Shown in pieces: positions 1 through 10,156 of a stretch of DNA of 64,000 nt. The position numbers were made by a program, and so were the translations under genes. The DNA comes from Endomychus coccineus (lineage: Eukaryota; Arthropoda; Insecta; Coleoptera; Endomychidae), in NCBI GenBank assembly GCA_958510875.1, contig CAUEHT010000011.1, positions 142,556 to 206,555 of the forward strand. The letters run 5' to 3'. The stretch's first letter is position 1. Every line of letters begins with the position of its first letter. Below the pieces are notes generated by a model that did no database searches, was not told where the DNA came from, and worked only from the letters and a program-made list of their open reading frames with translations.

Positions 1-60
1 ACATGTAATTTATAATTAAAGAGACTTCTTGAAAAATCATTATCAATATTAGTATTATTA

Positions 61-420
61 TTATTTATTAGTATTATTATTATTTACCGATGTATAACTA
101 TAATAAAGGAAAGTAAAAAAAAGATGAGTTCATGAACAAGGCTCATTTCCACACCCACCACAGGGGTAGAGCACCCTCTTGCGTTTGTGTTTCGCGGTAT
201 CCCCTGTAGACCTAATCCACATATTAACATTATTATTTTTATTATTATTACTATTATCATTATTATAAGTTACCGATGTATAACTATAATAAAGGAAAGT
301 AAAGAAAAGATGAGTTCATGAACAAGGCTCTTTTCCACACCCACAACAGGGGTAGAGCACCCTCTTGCGTTTCTGTTTCGCGGTATCCCCTGTAGACCTA
401 ATCCGCATCAACAATACGTT
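61..420. repeat. Two tandem copies of a P2 unit with a GGGG/CCCC hairpin and a 25-codon ORF
   Basis: Two copies of a roughly 190-bp unit each hold an ATT/ATA-rich run, a segment ATAACTATAATAAAGGAAAG, and a GC-rich block with CACAGGGGTAGAG and TATCCCCTGTAG. The inner arms ACAGGGG and CCCCTGT can pair. Each unit has a 25-codon ORF on the plus strand (132-209 and 318-395). Reverse-oriented copies occur at 24,874-24,951 and 26,500-26,577, with partial ones near 25,633 and 26,745. Copies differ at several amino-acid-changing sites, so the DNA rather than the peptide seems conserved. Confidence 0.7.
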
Positions 421-464
421 TTAGGTATAACTTCAATCTACATTGAAATTTAAAAAATGACTAA

Positions 465-1183
465 TCATAAATATGCAATTGAATATTGATCCCCAGTTTG
501 GTGGCTCATTTTCGGAATCTATGAAGAGAAACAACAGTTAGTTATCTAGTAATGAAAGCAAACGTGAATGAATACTCACATTATTCAACAGACGACTTAA
601 ATCATCTCTGCTCCCACTAACCAAGTATTCAGTCATTGTCTGCGGATCTATGGAAAATCGACACCCATACACCCTTTTTAGATCTTCCATCTTCAATTAG
701 AGACAGAACAACAGCTATTAAACATCAATAATGAAAAAAACTATTTATTTCTAATGGGAACTTACTTCATTAAGTAATCTTGTTAATGCGGGACCGAGAA
801 TATTCAGACGCACCACAAATTTCTCCAAAGGGCGAGGCTGAGAGGGTGTCACTGGGGTAGGTAAATCTCGTAACCTATAATGATAATAATAAAGATCTTT
901 TATTTGAAATGATCAGAGAATCATAATAAAATACGTATGTGAGAGGAGACTCCAGCTGTGCAGACGGAGAATAAGGGGCGTGGCTAAGCATCGTCATATT
1001 GTCTATTAGGAAAGTAGAATTAGCATTGAAATAATTCGTAAGTTAATCGGAAAAATTAAATAATTTATCACCTCTGAAAAATAATATATATTCATACTGA
1101 ACTCACAAATGAAAGAAAAAAAGAACTTACTTTGCCTCCATCCTAGGTTCCATCTGTCCACACATTGCGCTTTCACTATTCAT
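465..1183 (-). CDS. Small four-exon gene of P2, about 108 residues, function unknown
   Basis: On the minus strand four exons fit in one open frame: 1131-1183 (starts ATG), 766-874, 580-690 and 465-518 (ends TGA). They total 327 bases. Donors are GTAAGT, GTAAGT and GTGAGT; acceptors end TTATAG, TTGAAG and TTCATAG. All three junction phases agree: the first exon ends two bases into a codon and the second supplies the third. The product has a Pro-rich stretch (TPVTPSQPRP) followed by LEKFVVRLNI and an acidic second half. I see no signal peptide or known domain. A TTTAAATA box lies about 35 bases upstream of the ATG. It is read divergently from polB. Exons 2-4 recur in reverse-oriented copies at 24,395-24,803 and, damaged, at 26,030-26,430. 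Splicing is inferred; the ORF and sites are seen. Confidence 0.62.
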
Positions 1184-1491
1184 CGTTTTCTGTGATCATT
1201 GCTTCCATACCACAGCTATTTAAACATATCCAGTATTTACGTCAAACTTAATTTTTTTATTGGAATTGCATTATAAATAAAAATGTACATGTGCATACAT
1301 GCAATTAATGTATGTTGTTGTTACACAAGTTAGAGATAAGATAAATATGTGTAACATGTTGTTGTTATTGCATCATCTTCCACATCTTACGTGTATTATA
1401 AATGAATGCAATGGAAAAGTACTTTCGCTGATTTGGAATTGTTTATAGAAAAATGCATGCATTGACGTAACTTGTTTTGATCCACATGCTG

Positions 1492-1530
1492 TATAAAATA
1501 AGAGGGATCTCCAATATCTTACATCAGTTC
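1492..1530 (+). promoter_or_regulatory. TATA + initiator core promoter, probably for polB of P2a
   Basis: TATAAAATA at 1,492-1,500 is followed by TCAGT at 1,524-1,528, the arthropod initiator, with TATA-to-A+1 spacing of about 34 bases. It points toward polB, whose ATG is at 2,906. The only ATG close by (1,540) opens a 4-codon frame, so the leader probably extends or is spliced to the polB start; I could not fix an intron. Confidence 0.55.
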
Positions 1531-2289
1531 ACAACAGCAAATGTACCTTGCTCAATAGTAGTATTTACGATAGATCAAGTAAATTTCCACATTTTTATAG
1601 GTAAATTTAGTGTTTAGTGCATTGGTTTAGGTAAGTAATTCTTCATTAATTGATTGATTTTTATAATTTCTTTTATCTATATATATATTCTGAGCAAATG
1701 TCATGAATTTGTCAATTTCACTAGGTTATTTTTGTCCAGTGCAATCCATACTCATCAGTTTGTTTATTTGTTTGATAATACCTATATTTGGCAGCTGTTT
1801 TTGTTATAATTTCATTAGACACCTTTTTATCATTCGAAGTATAATATTTTAGTTGTTTTTTTTAAGTAATTCATATAATCCTCTAGTACCAGTATATGTT
1901 CCACCTTTCACTACTATGTCTACACCATCTATTTTTAAACTTGAATTATCTTTCGAAAATTTCTCCATCATAGGAATCGTTAGTTTTCTTATCTAATTTA
2001 TTTTCTATATTTTCCAAATGTTTAGTTATCGCTGAAAATATTTTTTTTATATCCAATTTATTTTCATCTCCTCTCGTTTCTTGTATCCATATAAGAAATT
2101 ATCAAAACACTTTCTGTATCTCCCTTTATCGAAAGCATATTCATAAGGAAAATCAACCTTCTTTATTCAATCTGGTAAATATACTGAAATTTTGAAACTA
2201 GAATTACCAATTGAAAATTTCTCCATCATAGGATTATAACGAATTTCCACACTAAGTATGTTTGAATAGAGTAGGTTGATAGATATATA

Positions 2290-2465
2290 TGTAATTATCC
2301 AAAATTGAACAGTTTCAATCAGCTATTAAACAGATTAAAAACAACTCAAAAACAGCTTTCAAACAGATTTAGACAGCTATTAAACAGCTTCAAACAGGTA
2401 TTGAACAGCTTCAAACAGGTAACAGGTATTGAACAGCTTCGAACAGGTATTGAACAGCTCCAAAT
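2290..2465. repeat. 22-bp minisatellite upstream of polB (AAACAGGTATTGAACAGCTTC type)
   Basis: A degenerate tandem array of units like CAAACAGGTATTGAACAGCT. The reverse complement occurs at 24,145-24,300 in P2c, at the matching place upstream of polB, so it belongs to the element. Confidence 0.8.
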
Positions 2466-2900
2466 ATCTATTGCATAGAAGATTCAGTATAATTTCCTTA
2501 TAATCCACCGGTGATTTCAAGAGTAAAAACATTCAGATATGATAATATCATCCTGCTGGTAACATATAGGTTATGAGCAATCCCAACAGAGGTCATTTAG
2601 AAGATTCAGTATAATTCCCTTATAATCCACCGGTACATATCGTTCGAGAGACAAATATATAAAAAAATTTCGGATAGAGCATGTATGGAACATGATATTG
2701 CATACTTTATTCAATCTTGTAAATATACTGGAAACTTGTGTGTAATACCCTTATATTTCACCGGTAACTATCGCTCGAGTTCTTATAAGCGTGTGATTTC
2801 AAGAGCAATTGGAAGGGAGTAAGCCTTTAGGAAAGATCTCTCCTCCATTTTCAAGCGATAGAGAGTTATCTCATTTACTAATTTCCAATTCTACCGCAGA
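2466..2900. repeat. ACCGGT iteron block upstream of polB
   Basis: Imperfect repeats of roughly 110-130 bases carry CTTATAATCCACCGGTACATATCGTTCGAGAG-type cores with the palindrome ACCGGT, followed by TTCTTATAA and GTGATTTCAAGAG. The same cores recur in reverse at 23,640-24,125 (four copies) and in part near 25,330 and 27,295. They lie just upstream of polB in both element copies. Confidence 0.7.
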
Positions 2901-2905
2901 TCAAG

Positions 2906-4924
2906 ATGTCTATTTTCGCTGATCTGGTGAAGCATATCGCGGCTCTACTCGGACATCTAACACCCCACAATGATGGAACAGTGGCTGCCGAGGGATTGCG
3001 TAAATGCTCTTTAGGGATGAGAATTCATAGAGCCTTGAAATCAGCGAAAACTATTGGGGAGAAGCAGCAGCTGCCATCAGCATTGGGAGCTCTGAAGACG
3101 CTGCGGGTCCAGATAAAATCTGAGCAGAAGAGGGGTTCTGGTGTGAATTCGAGAAAAGAAACCGCGCGGGATCGAGTTCATTGGACTTATTCCATGTCTG
3201 CATTCAACAGCCGCATCTTTACTGGGATCCTTTCAAACTTGAAACATAAGGATCTCAAAGCATTTCTCGTAGACTGTAAAGCTCTTTTCGAAAGAAGAAT
3301 TCAGAATGCCCTCAAAAAGGATGAGGCAGTTGAAGTTAATGTAGTATTCTGCGGAGAATTCCGAATCGCTAAAGCGGAGCAGGTATTGACTGAATTTAAA
3401 TACTTCAATACATCTAATTCACCCATCTATCGGGATACCGACTTGGATAGTTGGTTCGATGATAAGATAGTGAAGCCGATATTGACCCAATTGGAAGAGT
3501 TCCAAGAGAGAGAAAGCGGGTGGGCGTTGACGGAGATTATCAATTTGGGGGTGAATATCAACAAGTTCACCCCTCAACTGGGATCTTCATATATTGATTC
3601 ACCGGCCCAGATCAAACGTAAAGAGGCCTGCATTAATGTGAAAAATGGCGATGATGAATGCTTTGCATGGGCAGTGACATCAGCGCTATACCCTCCTCAA
3701 ATCACTTCAAATAGAGTTAGTTCGTACCCTCACGATTTAGATTACCCTAAACATCTGCATGACCGACATAAAGATTTACCTTTCTGACTACATATCGATC
3801 CTCAAACGGGTAACGCCCCCGCTTCATCGAATGCACCATCGAAATTGATGGCAACGCTTCACCCTAAGGAGAAGTATCTGATCCATTACCGCAGTCTCAA
3901 GCAAGCGCTTGCAAACGGTTTGATCCTAACTAAAATTCATAGCGTCTTAATATTCAAGCAAGCTTCATGGTTGAAATCGTATATTGATTTGAATACTGAC
4001 CTTCGAAAGGCTGCGAATAATTAGTTTGAGAAGAACTTATTCAAATTGAAGAATAATGCTGTATTCGGTAAGACGATGGAAAACATTCGTAAAAGAGTGA
4101 ACGTTCGCCTACTTACTGAGTGGGGTGGGCGATATGGCGCTGAATCATATATTTCTAAGCCTGAGTTCAAGATTTGCACCATCTTCAACAAGAATTTGGT
4201 GGCTGTTGAACTAAACAAGCTGGAAGTATGGTTGAATAAGCCGATATATGTGGGTATGTCGATTCTGGATTTGGCGAAGATAACCATATACGACTTCCAT
4301 TATGAATGTATGATTCAGACGTTTGGGGATAGTTGTTCTGTACTGTAAACAGATACGGATTCTCTTATCTATAAATTGGAGCAAGACTCTTATGATATGA
4401 TGAAGCGCGATCACCATCACTTCGACACCAGTGACTACCCAGTTGACATCATCTATGATATTCCACTCGTTAATAAGAAAGTGTTAGGAAAGATGAAGGA
4501 TGAGAACAACGGAACCCCCATAACCAATTTTGTAGGCTCAAGGTCCAAATTACGCAATAAAGTTATTAACTACTGAGGATGATGTTAGTAGGAAGCTTCA
4601 AGATCTGAAAAAAGCTGAATATGAAGAATCCGAAATTGTGGAAATAATGCGAAACTATGGTGTGACAAAAAAGATAAGGGAGTGAAATTTTCCGTTGTGA
4701 AAAACAGGATCGATTTTGATGACTATGTAGAGTGTCTCGAGAAGTGGAAAGAAGTATCAGTTACTCAACATTTAATCAAAGCTGAAAAACATAGAGTGTT
4801 TTCTATAAGTCAGGAGAAGATTGCTTTATCTTCCAACGAAGATAAGCGGTACTTGATACCTGGAACTTTTGCAACGCTTCCGTGGGACATTATGCAATCT
4901 CTAATACAAATGGAGACAGATTAG
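2906..4924 (+). pseudogene. polB: Protein-primed DNA polymerase B of Polinton P2a, internally deleted and with stops
   Basis: Polintons use this family-B polymerase for protein-primed replication of their linear DNA. The first 270 or so codons are open (ATG at 2,906) and include the conserved stretch WALTEIINLGVNINKF...GSSYID. At about 3,745 the frame jumps from the N-terminal region straight into the palm region (PKHLHDRHKDLPF). The exonuclease, zinc-finger and Pol A segments are missing; they survive in the copy at 6,452-9,041. Downstream the Pol B motif (KNNAVFGKTMEN) and Pol C motif (TDTDSLIY, near 4,353) remain. The C-terminal tail (VVKNRIDFDDYVEC...LPWDIM) ends at 4,924. Nonsense codons sit at 3,785 (TGA), 4,021 (TAG) and 4,346 (TAA), and frame changes near 4,550 and 4,680. 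The gene is dead. Confidence 0.93.
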
Positions 4925-6451
4925 TGATATATTCATTTCACATTTATTTAATAGAATCTAATATCATATCATAGGGATTTATGTATCCCTTTTATTAGTA
5001 TCGATTAGTTTGGATATAATAATATTCAACATTTAGTTAAGCTCAGTTCAGTTCAAGTTTAGTTGAAACATGTTTACATAATTATTTTGTTATCGATTGC
5101 TAGTGGTTCGGAGGCCTCCTGGGGACGCTTTCCACTTCATTAAAAAAAAAGCAACGTGCCATAAGTTCTACTTCTTGGGTGGTTGGGGAACGAACTAGAT
5201 CACCATAAAAAATTTCTTGCTTATATATGTTTGATTGAATAAATATTTAAAAAGACTGCGAAAATGAAATGGGTCTATCATTATAACTTTTGCATGACTG
5301 TCTGTCTGTATGTTTCCCATGAGAATAACTAGTATATATATAAACGCTCTAACGTATGAAGTTTGTGAAAAATCTCACCCTTCTGCCTGCGAAGAGAAAT
5401 AGTGTAGATCGTCAATTAAGATATTCATGTAATCATTATTATTAACGTTTTATTTCTCATCCGACCATCATAGTTTGGACACGTGTCTGAATGTTGAAGC
5501 ATGTGTCTGAACACGTGTCTTGAATGTTGAAGCATGTGTCTGGATATTGAAGCACGTGTTCAGAATTACTATTTTCAACTTTCAAACTAATTGTGTGACA
5601 TAAAAATCAAATTCTTTCGACTTAAAATTATTATGGATGAGGTTAGGCTCACCTTCACCTATAATCAAGATGAAACTGGTGACATTAGGCTAGACCCACG
5701 TGACAAACCTAGGGTGCACCGGAGCTATATCTACTACATCAAAGACGATTGTTATCATGTCCTCCATAGCTCAGCGGTTAAGGAGCCGATTTTGGAATTT
5801 ATTTCCCGAGTTCGAATCTGGTGCAGGACAAAATTCATTTTTCAGTAGAGTTGACTCAGATTATATATACTACATTAAAATCACTCATTCTCAAGTCCTC
5901 CATAGCTGAGCAGCGGTTAAGGCGTTGACTTTGGAATTTATTTCTCGGGTTCGAATTTGGTGTAGAACAAAATTCATTTCAGTAGAAGTGACTCAGGTTA
6001 TATGCTACATTTGAATTGATTAATTCAAGTCCTCCATAGCTGAGCGGTTAAGCCACCTAACTTTGGAATTAATTTCTCGGGTTCGAATCCGGTGTAGGAT
6101 AAAAAAAAATATTCATTTCAGTAGAATGCGAGTACACAGATGACTAGTTCACAGACTGCAGATTGGAAAAAACATAGATTTGCCAGACCTTAGTTGGGGG
6201 CATCATAGATCACCAAACCATAGCTTACCTGTCCATCGATTGTTGAACCATAGAGCATAGTCGGGTGCACCATAGATTACCAAACCATAAATCATCGATT
6301 GGTGAACCATATACTTCTATGACTGCGCATGCGCGATTGTGGATGACCTTGAAGGGAACCATTTCCGCTAAAATGAACCTTAGATTTCCTTATGGAGATT
6401 TACATGCAAAAAAGGTCGATTTTGCTCCCGAACCGGCCTAGCACATCTACT
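4925..6451. repeat. Right terminal region of P2a
   Basis: This region follows the polB stop and is repeated at 21,337-22,902 (P2b). Its outer 0.9 kb also recurs at 29,020-29,914 (P2c). It holds a subterminal block shared with P1 (TTCTTGGGTGGTTGGGGAA near 5,172 and about 200 bases from 5,340), a short CACGTG/CATGTG repeat cluster at 5,478-5,570, three tRNA-like units at 5,760-6,099 and a block of repeated ACCATAGA/CCAAACCATA words at 6,170-6,320. The terminus is at 6,451. Confidence 0.8.
5760..6099 (+). repeat. Array of three tRNA-like units (P2a)
   Basis: Units at 5,760-5,828, 5,896-5,967 and 6,030-6,099 are spaced about 135 bases apart. Each begins TCCTCCATAGCTGAGCGGTT, which matches the pol III A box. 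Each has CTTTGGAA at the anticodon position and a B box close to GGTTCGAATCC, and ends GTGTAGGA or similar, partly pairing with the start. The T stem and anticodon stem are imperfect, so these look like tRNA-derived repeats rather than working tRNAs. The linker (CTACATTAAAATCACTCATT) is repeated too. Matching arrays lie at 22,211-22,550 and 29,242-29,564, with single units in the P1 inverted repeats. Confidence 0.75.
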
Positions 6452-9041
6452 CACTACACGGAAGTCTTGAAATTGAAAGGGATCCAATTTCCGATGACAA
6501 TGCGCCAGATCCCCAACTTTGAGAAGCAGAATGAAGTCTCCATCAACGTATACATTTTAAATAAAAGTGGAAAATCATTCGTTACCTTACCTGCCTATCT
6601 TACGAAGGAGAAGAGGGGTAGACACGTTAACCTCCTGCTTATTCAAGATCGTTACTTTGGGAAGGAAGGAGAAGAAGATAGCGATGATGCGACCCCAATC
6701 CGTTTTCATTACGTATGGATCAAAGATCTATCACGCCTGGTTTCTTCGCAGCTTAGTAAAAAAGATCACAAAAAATTCTTTTGTCTCCATCACTTCAGCT
6801 CTGAGGAAAAGTTAGGTAAACATACAAAGACTGTGAGAAGCTGAATAACTGTAAGCTTAAGATGCCTGAAGTTGGAAAGAATATTCTGGAATTCAAAAAT
6901 TTCGAGAATAAAGTGAAAGCTCCATTTGTGGTATACGCTGATTTGGAAAACGTTCTCAGCCCCACTTCGGATCCGAAAAAGCCTCAACAACATATCCCTG
7001 CAGCTATCGGATATTATATGAAATGTTCATATGAGGATTCCCTATCCTTCTATCGGGCCTATCGCGGCGAGGATTGTATGAGTTGGTACGCAGATCAGAT
7101 GAAGACTCTCGCAGTTGGGTACAGTTTTCTGGTGTCCATATGACATCGATATGACGCAAGATGACGAAATTGCATCAAGAAGGGCGAGCTGTTGTCACAT
7201 TTGTGAACAGCCATTCTCAGAAACTGATAAGAAAGTTCGGGATTATGATCACCTACTGCCGCTGAAAAATTATCGAGTCGCCGCACATGAAGGCTGCAAC
7301 ATTAACTATCAGGACACGCATGTTTTTCTTGTAGTTTTTCATAATCTAAGCAATTACGATGCCAACTTCATCATCGAAGATATAGCCTCGTGAATAGAGG
7401 ATAAAATCAACCTACTCCCGATAACCAAGGAGAAATATATTAGTTTTACTAAACGAGTCGATGATGCTCCCATCAACTCAGATTCATTGACTCGTTCAGG
7501 TTTATGGATTCCTCCCTCGATAAATTGGCATCATACTTGGGGGATTTCCCAAATTTAAAATGCCAGTTTGAAGAACTTGGCGATGAATAAGTTAAGCTTC
7601 TAACAAAGAAGGGGGTAATGCCGTATAATTATGTTGACTCATTTGATAGATTCTCGGAATCTTTTTTCACCGCCTATTGATGCTTTCTACAATAAATTGG
7701 AAGATAAACCATGCCCCCGAAGACTCTACCAGCGAGCCCAGCATATATGGGATAAATTCGAAGGCCGAAACTTGGGGCAATATGTCGATTCGTATATGAA
7801 GACAGATATAATGCTACTAGCCGATGTTTTTGAACAATTCAGGAATAGCTGTAATCAAACATACAATCTGGATCCTGCGCACTACTTTACACTTCCCGGC
7901 TTTACTTGAGATGCGATGCCGAAACATACGAAACAAGAATTAGAGCTTCTCACAGATCTCGATATATTTCTATTCGTTGAGAAAGGGATTAGCGGTGGAC
8001 TCAGTCAAGTTTGTTCTAAGCGTCAAGCCCACGCCAACAATAAATATATGCCAAATTATAATCCTTCGAAAGCTGATTCTTATTTGATGTATTACGATGT
8101 CAATAACCAGTATTGTTAGGCCATGAGTCGAGCTCTCTCATATGGCGGATTTGAATGGTGTGATACAAATATTGACGTTACTACAGTTCCAGATGATTCT
8201 GATGTGGGATACATTCTAGAACCGACATAAAGATTTACCTTTCTGACTACATATCGATCCTCAAACGGGTAACGCCCCCGCTTCATCGAATGCACCATCG
8301 AAATTGATGGCAACGCTTCACCCTAAGGAGAAGTATCTGATCCATTACCGCAGTCTCAAGCAAGCGCTTGCAAACGGTTTGATCCTAACTAAAATTCATA
8401 GCGTCTTAATATTCAAGCAAGCTTCATGGTTGAAATCGTATATTGATTTGAATACTGACCTTCGAAAGGCTGCGAATAATTAGTTTGAGAAGAACTTATT
8501 CAAATTGAAGAATAATGCTGTATTCGGTAAGACGATGGAAAACATTCGTAACAGAGTGAACGTTCGCCTACTTGCTGAGTGGGGTGGGCGATATGGCGCT
8601 GAATCATATATTTCTAAGCCTGAGTTCAAGATTTGCACCATCTTCAACGAGAATTTGGTGGCTGTTGAACTAAACAACTTGGAAGTATGGTTGAATAAGC
8701 CGATATATGTGGGTATGTCGATTCTGGATTTGGCGAAGATAACCATATACGACTTCCATTATGGATGTATGATTCAGACGTTTGGGCATAGTTGTTCTGT
8801 ACTGTAAACAGATACAGATTCTCTTATCTATAAATTGGAGCAAGACCCTTATGATATGATGAAGTGCGATCACCATCACTTCGACACCAGTGACTACCCA
8901 GTTGACATCATCTATGATATTCCACTCGTTAATAAGAAGGTGTTAGGAAAGATAAAGGATGAGAACAACGGAACCCCCATAACCAATTTTGTAGGCTTAA
9001 GGTCCAAATTATACGCATTAAAGTTATTAACTACTGAGGAT
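6452..9041 (+). pseudogene. polB: polB of P2b, middle and C-terminal part, interrupted by P1
   Basis: The reading begins abruptly at 6,452 after the P2a end and carries the polB parts missing from the copy at 2,906. In order these are TKEKRGRHVNLLLI; the exonuclease I motif VVYADLEN (near 6,930); a Cys-rich finger CCHICEQPF...CNINY (near 7,190-7,310); exonuclease II HNLSNYDANF; exonuclease [28 protein letters not shown]; Pol A YYDVNNQY (near 8,095); KNNAVFGKTMEN; and TDTDSLIY (near 8,811). Many frames are broken, including a TAG right after Pol A and stops at 8,480 and 8,804 shared with the P2a copy. At 9,041 the gene is cut by P1; its last 115 codons resume at 20,987. It is dead. Confidence 0.92.
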
Positions 9042-9313
9042 AGTAGGCATTGGGTCACTTGGGGCGGCCAGACAGAGAGCCTCATCAGATGTAGGCAACC
9101 AGTGATACACTCGTGCATGCGCCGTATGCCCAGACAGGTATCGGTAAGTACTGACCCTGTATTACCGGCCTGGGTAGACGGTTAGGGTGTGGTCTCGCCT
9201 CTAACCTCTAGGTGTTACCGGGTAGACGGCTAGGGCTTGATCGTTCAAGGTGGACAGCAAGCAATATGTGAGGTTAGGGAGAACTTCAATGTAAAGCAGC
9301 ATCAAAATATTTT

Positions 9314-9383
9314 TCTACACACGGGGATCGAACCCGAGAAATGAAATCCAAAGCCAGCTCCTTAACCGCTCAGCTATGGAGGA
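9314..9383 (-). repeat. tRNA-like unit in P1 left inverted repeat
   Basis: On the minus strand it reads TCCTCCATAGCTGAGCGGTT, then CTTTGG, then CTCGGGTTCGATCCCCG. This is the same A-box/B-box layout as the P2 arrays, about 270 bases from the element end. Its linker (ACATTAAAATCGCTTGTTCT) also matches the P2 linker. Confidence 0.65.
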
Positions 9384-9661
9384 ATTGAGAACAAGCGATT
9401 TTAGTGTTGTAGATATAACCGCAGGGTATCCGGGCTGAGTGATAAGTGCGAGTATATTGTAGTCTATATGATGCAGGTAATTGTTTTACATGACGTTAGT
9501 CATGCAGGTATGTCACGAAGCGAGGTATGGAATGTGAGACTTCATAGCGCTAGCCCATAGGGTTTTGAAATAGTGTTGTTTGTACATGTCGTCAGTCACG
9601 TGATTTTTGAAAGAGACCGGGCATTCATCGGAGGTATCATGGGAGGGCTGCTGTTCCTTGA

Positions 9662-10156
9662 ATGCATAGATGGAATGTTATATATAGTATAGAAATGATA
9701 TCTTCTGCATCTCTCTCAAACGCGATGTTTATGAGGAAATTACTTTCAAAAACGTTTATTCAAGCTGTCTGTACCTTACTTGATTGCTATATTACAAAAT
9801 GCGATTTCAATCATCTTAAACATATATGGAAATTATTTTTAGTATACAAAATGGAGTTGGGAGACTTCAATGGGGTATGGAATGTGAGGTTATACACATT
9901 GTTTATGTATGACGTTAGTCATGTGAATTTGAATGAAGCTGGCGCGATCTCCAACGAGACAGGTGTGTATGTGAGGTTATACAGAGTGTGCAGGTATAAT
10001 GATGTCTATCACGAAGGTCTTCAGCGAGGTATCTACCTTGCAGGAGCCTTCAATGAAATGTGGGGTTGTTTGTACATGCCGTTAGTCGCAGGGTTTTGTC
10101 TGAGTTATAATGATATCGTACGAGGCGCATTGTCTGCCCCCACAAGTCTTAAATAA
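9662..10156 (+). CDS. 164-codon ORF in P1 inverted repeat, doubtful gene
   Basis: The ORF opens at an ATG at 9,662 and encodes MHRWNVIYSIEM... ending APTSLK. It has no recognised domain; internal segments look alike (VWNVRLY, VYVRLYR) because the DNA carries short repeats. The mirror copy at 19,872-20,366 is also open and differs at four residues. The few base differences I noticed are mostly amino-acid changing, which argues against strong selection. It may be a chance ORF in repeated DNA, or a P1-specific gene kept in two copies by repeat correction. Confidence 0.3.
   Translation: MHRWNVIYSIEMISSASLSNAMFMRKLLSKTFIQAVCTLLDCYITKCDFNHLKHIWKLFLVYKMELGDFNGVWNVRLYTLFMYDVSHVNLNEAGAISNETGVYVRLYRVCRYNDVYHEGLQRGIYLAGAFNEMWGCLYMPLVAGFCLSYNDIVRGALSAPTSLK

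Larger units (their letters stand above)
1..6451 (+). mobile_element. Polinton-like element P2a, right part; left part lies outside the window
   Basis: This copy of the polB-bearing element runs from beyond the left edge to a terminus reading ...GCACATCTACT at 6,451. The same terminus recurs at 22,902 and 29,914, each time followed by unrelated sequence, so it is a true element end. Read inwards from the end it begins AGTAGATGTG, and the neighbouring Polinton P1 begins AGTAGGCATT; 5'-AG ends are usual for Polintons. Layout: small spliced gene (reverse), polB promoter, internally deleted polB, tRNA-like array, end. The flank from 6,452 is the middle of another polB, so P2a lies inside P2b. The calls for the end and the nesting are inference from the shared breakpoints. 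Confidence 0.75.

Noticed and set aside
3785..8806. Alternative genetic code to explain stops in polB
   Set aside because: TAA, TAG and TGA all occur, together with frameshifts and a large deletion.
4021..8879. Minus-strand ORFs of 65-90 codons opposite polB
   Set aside because: They are shadows of the conserved polB frame; the same antisense frames appear in both polB copies because the DNA is duplicated.
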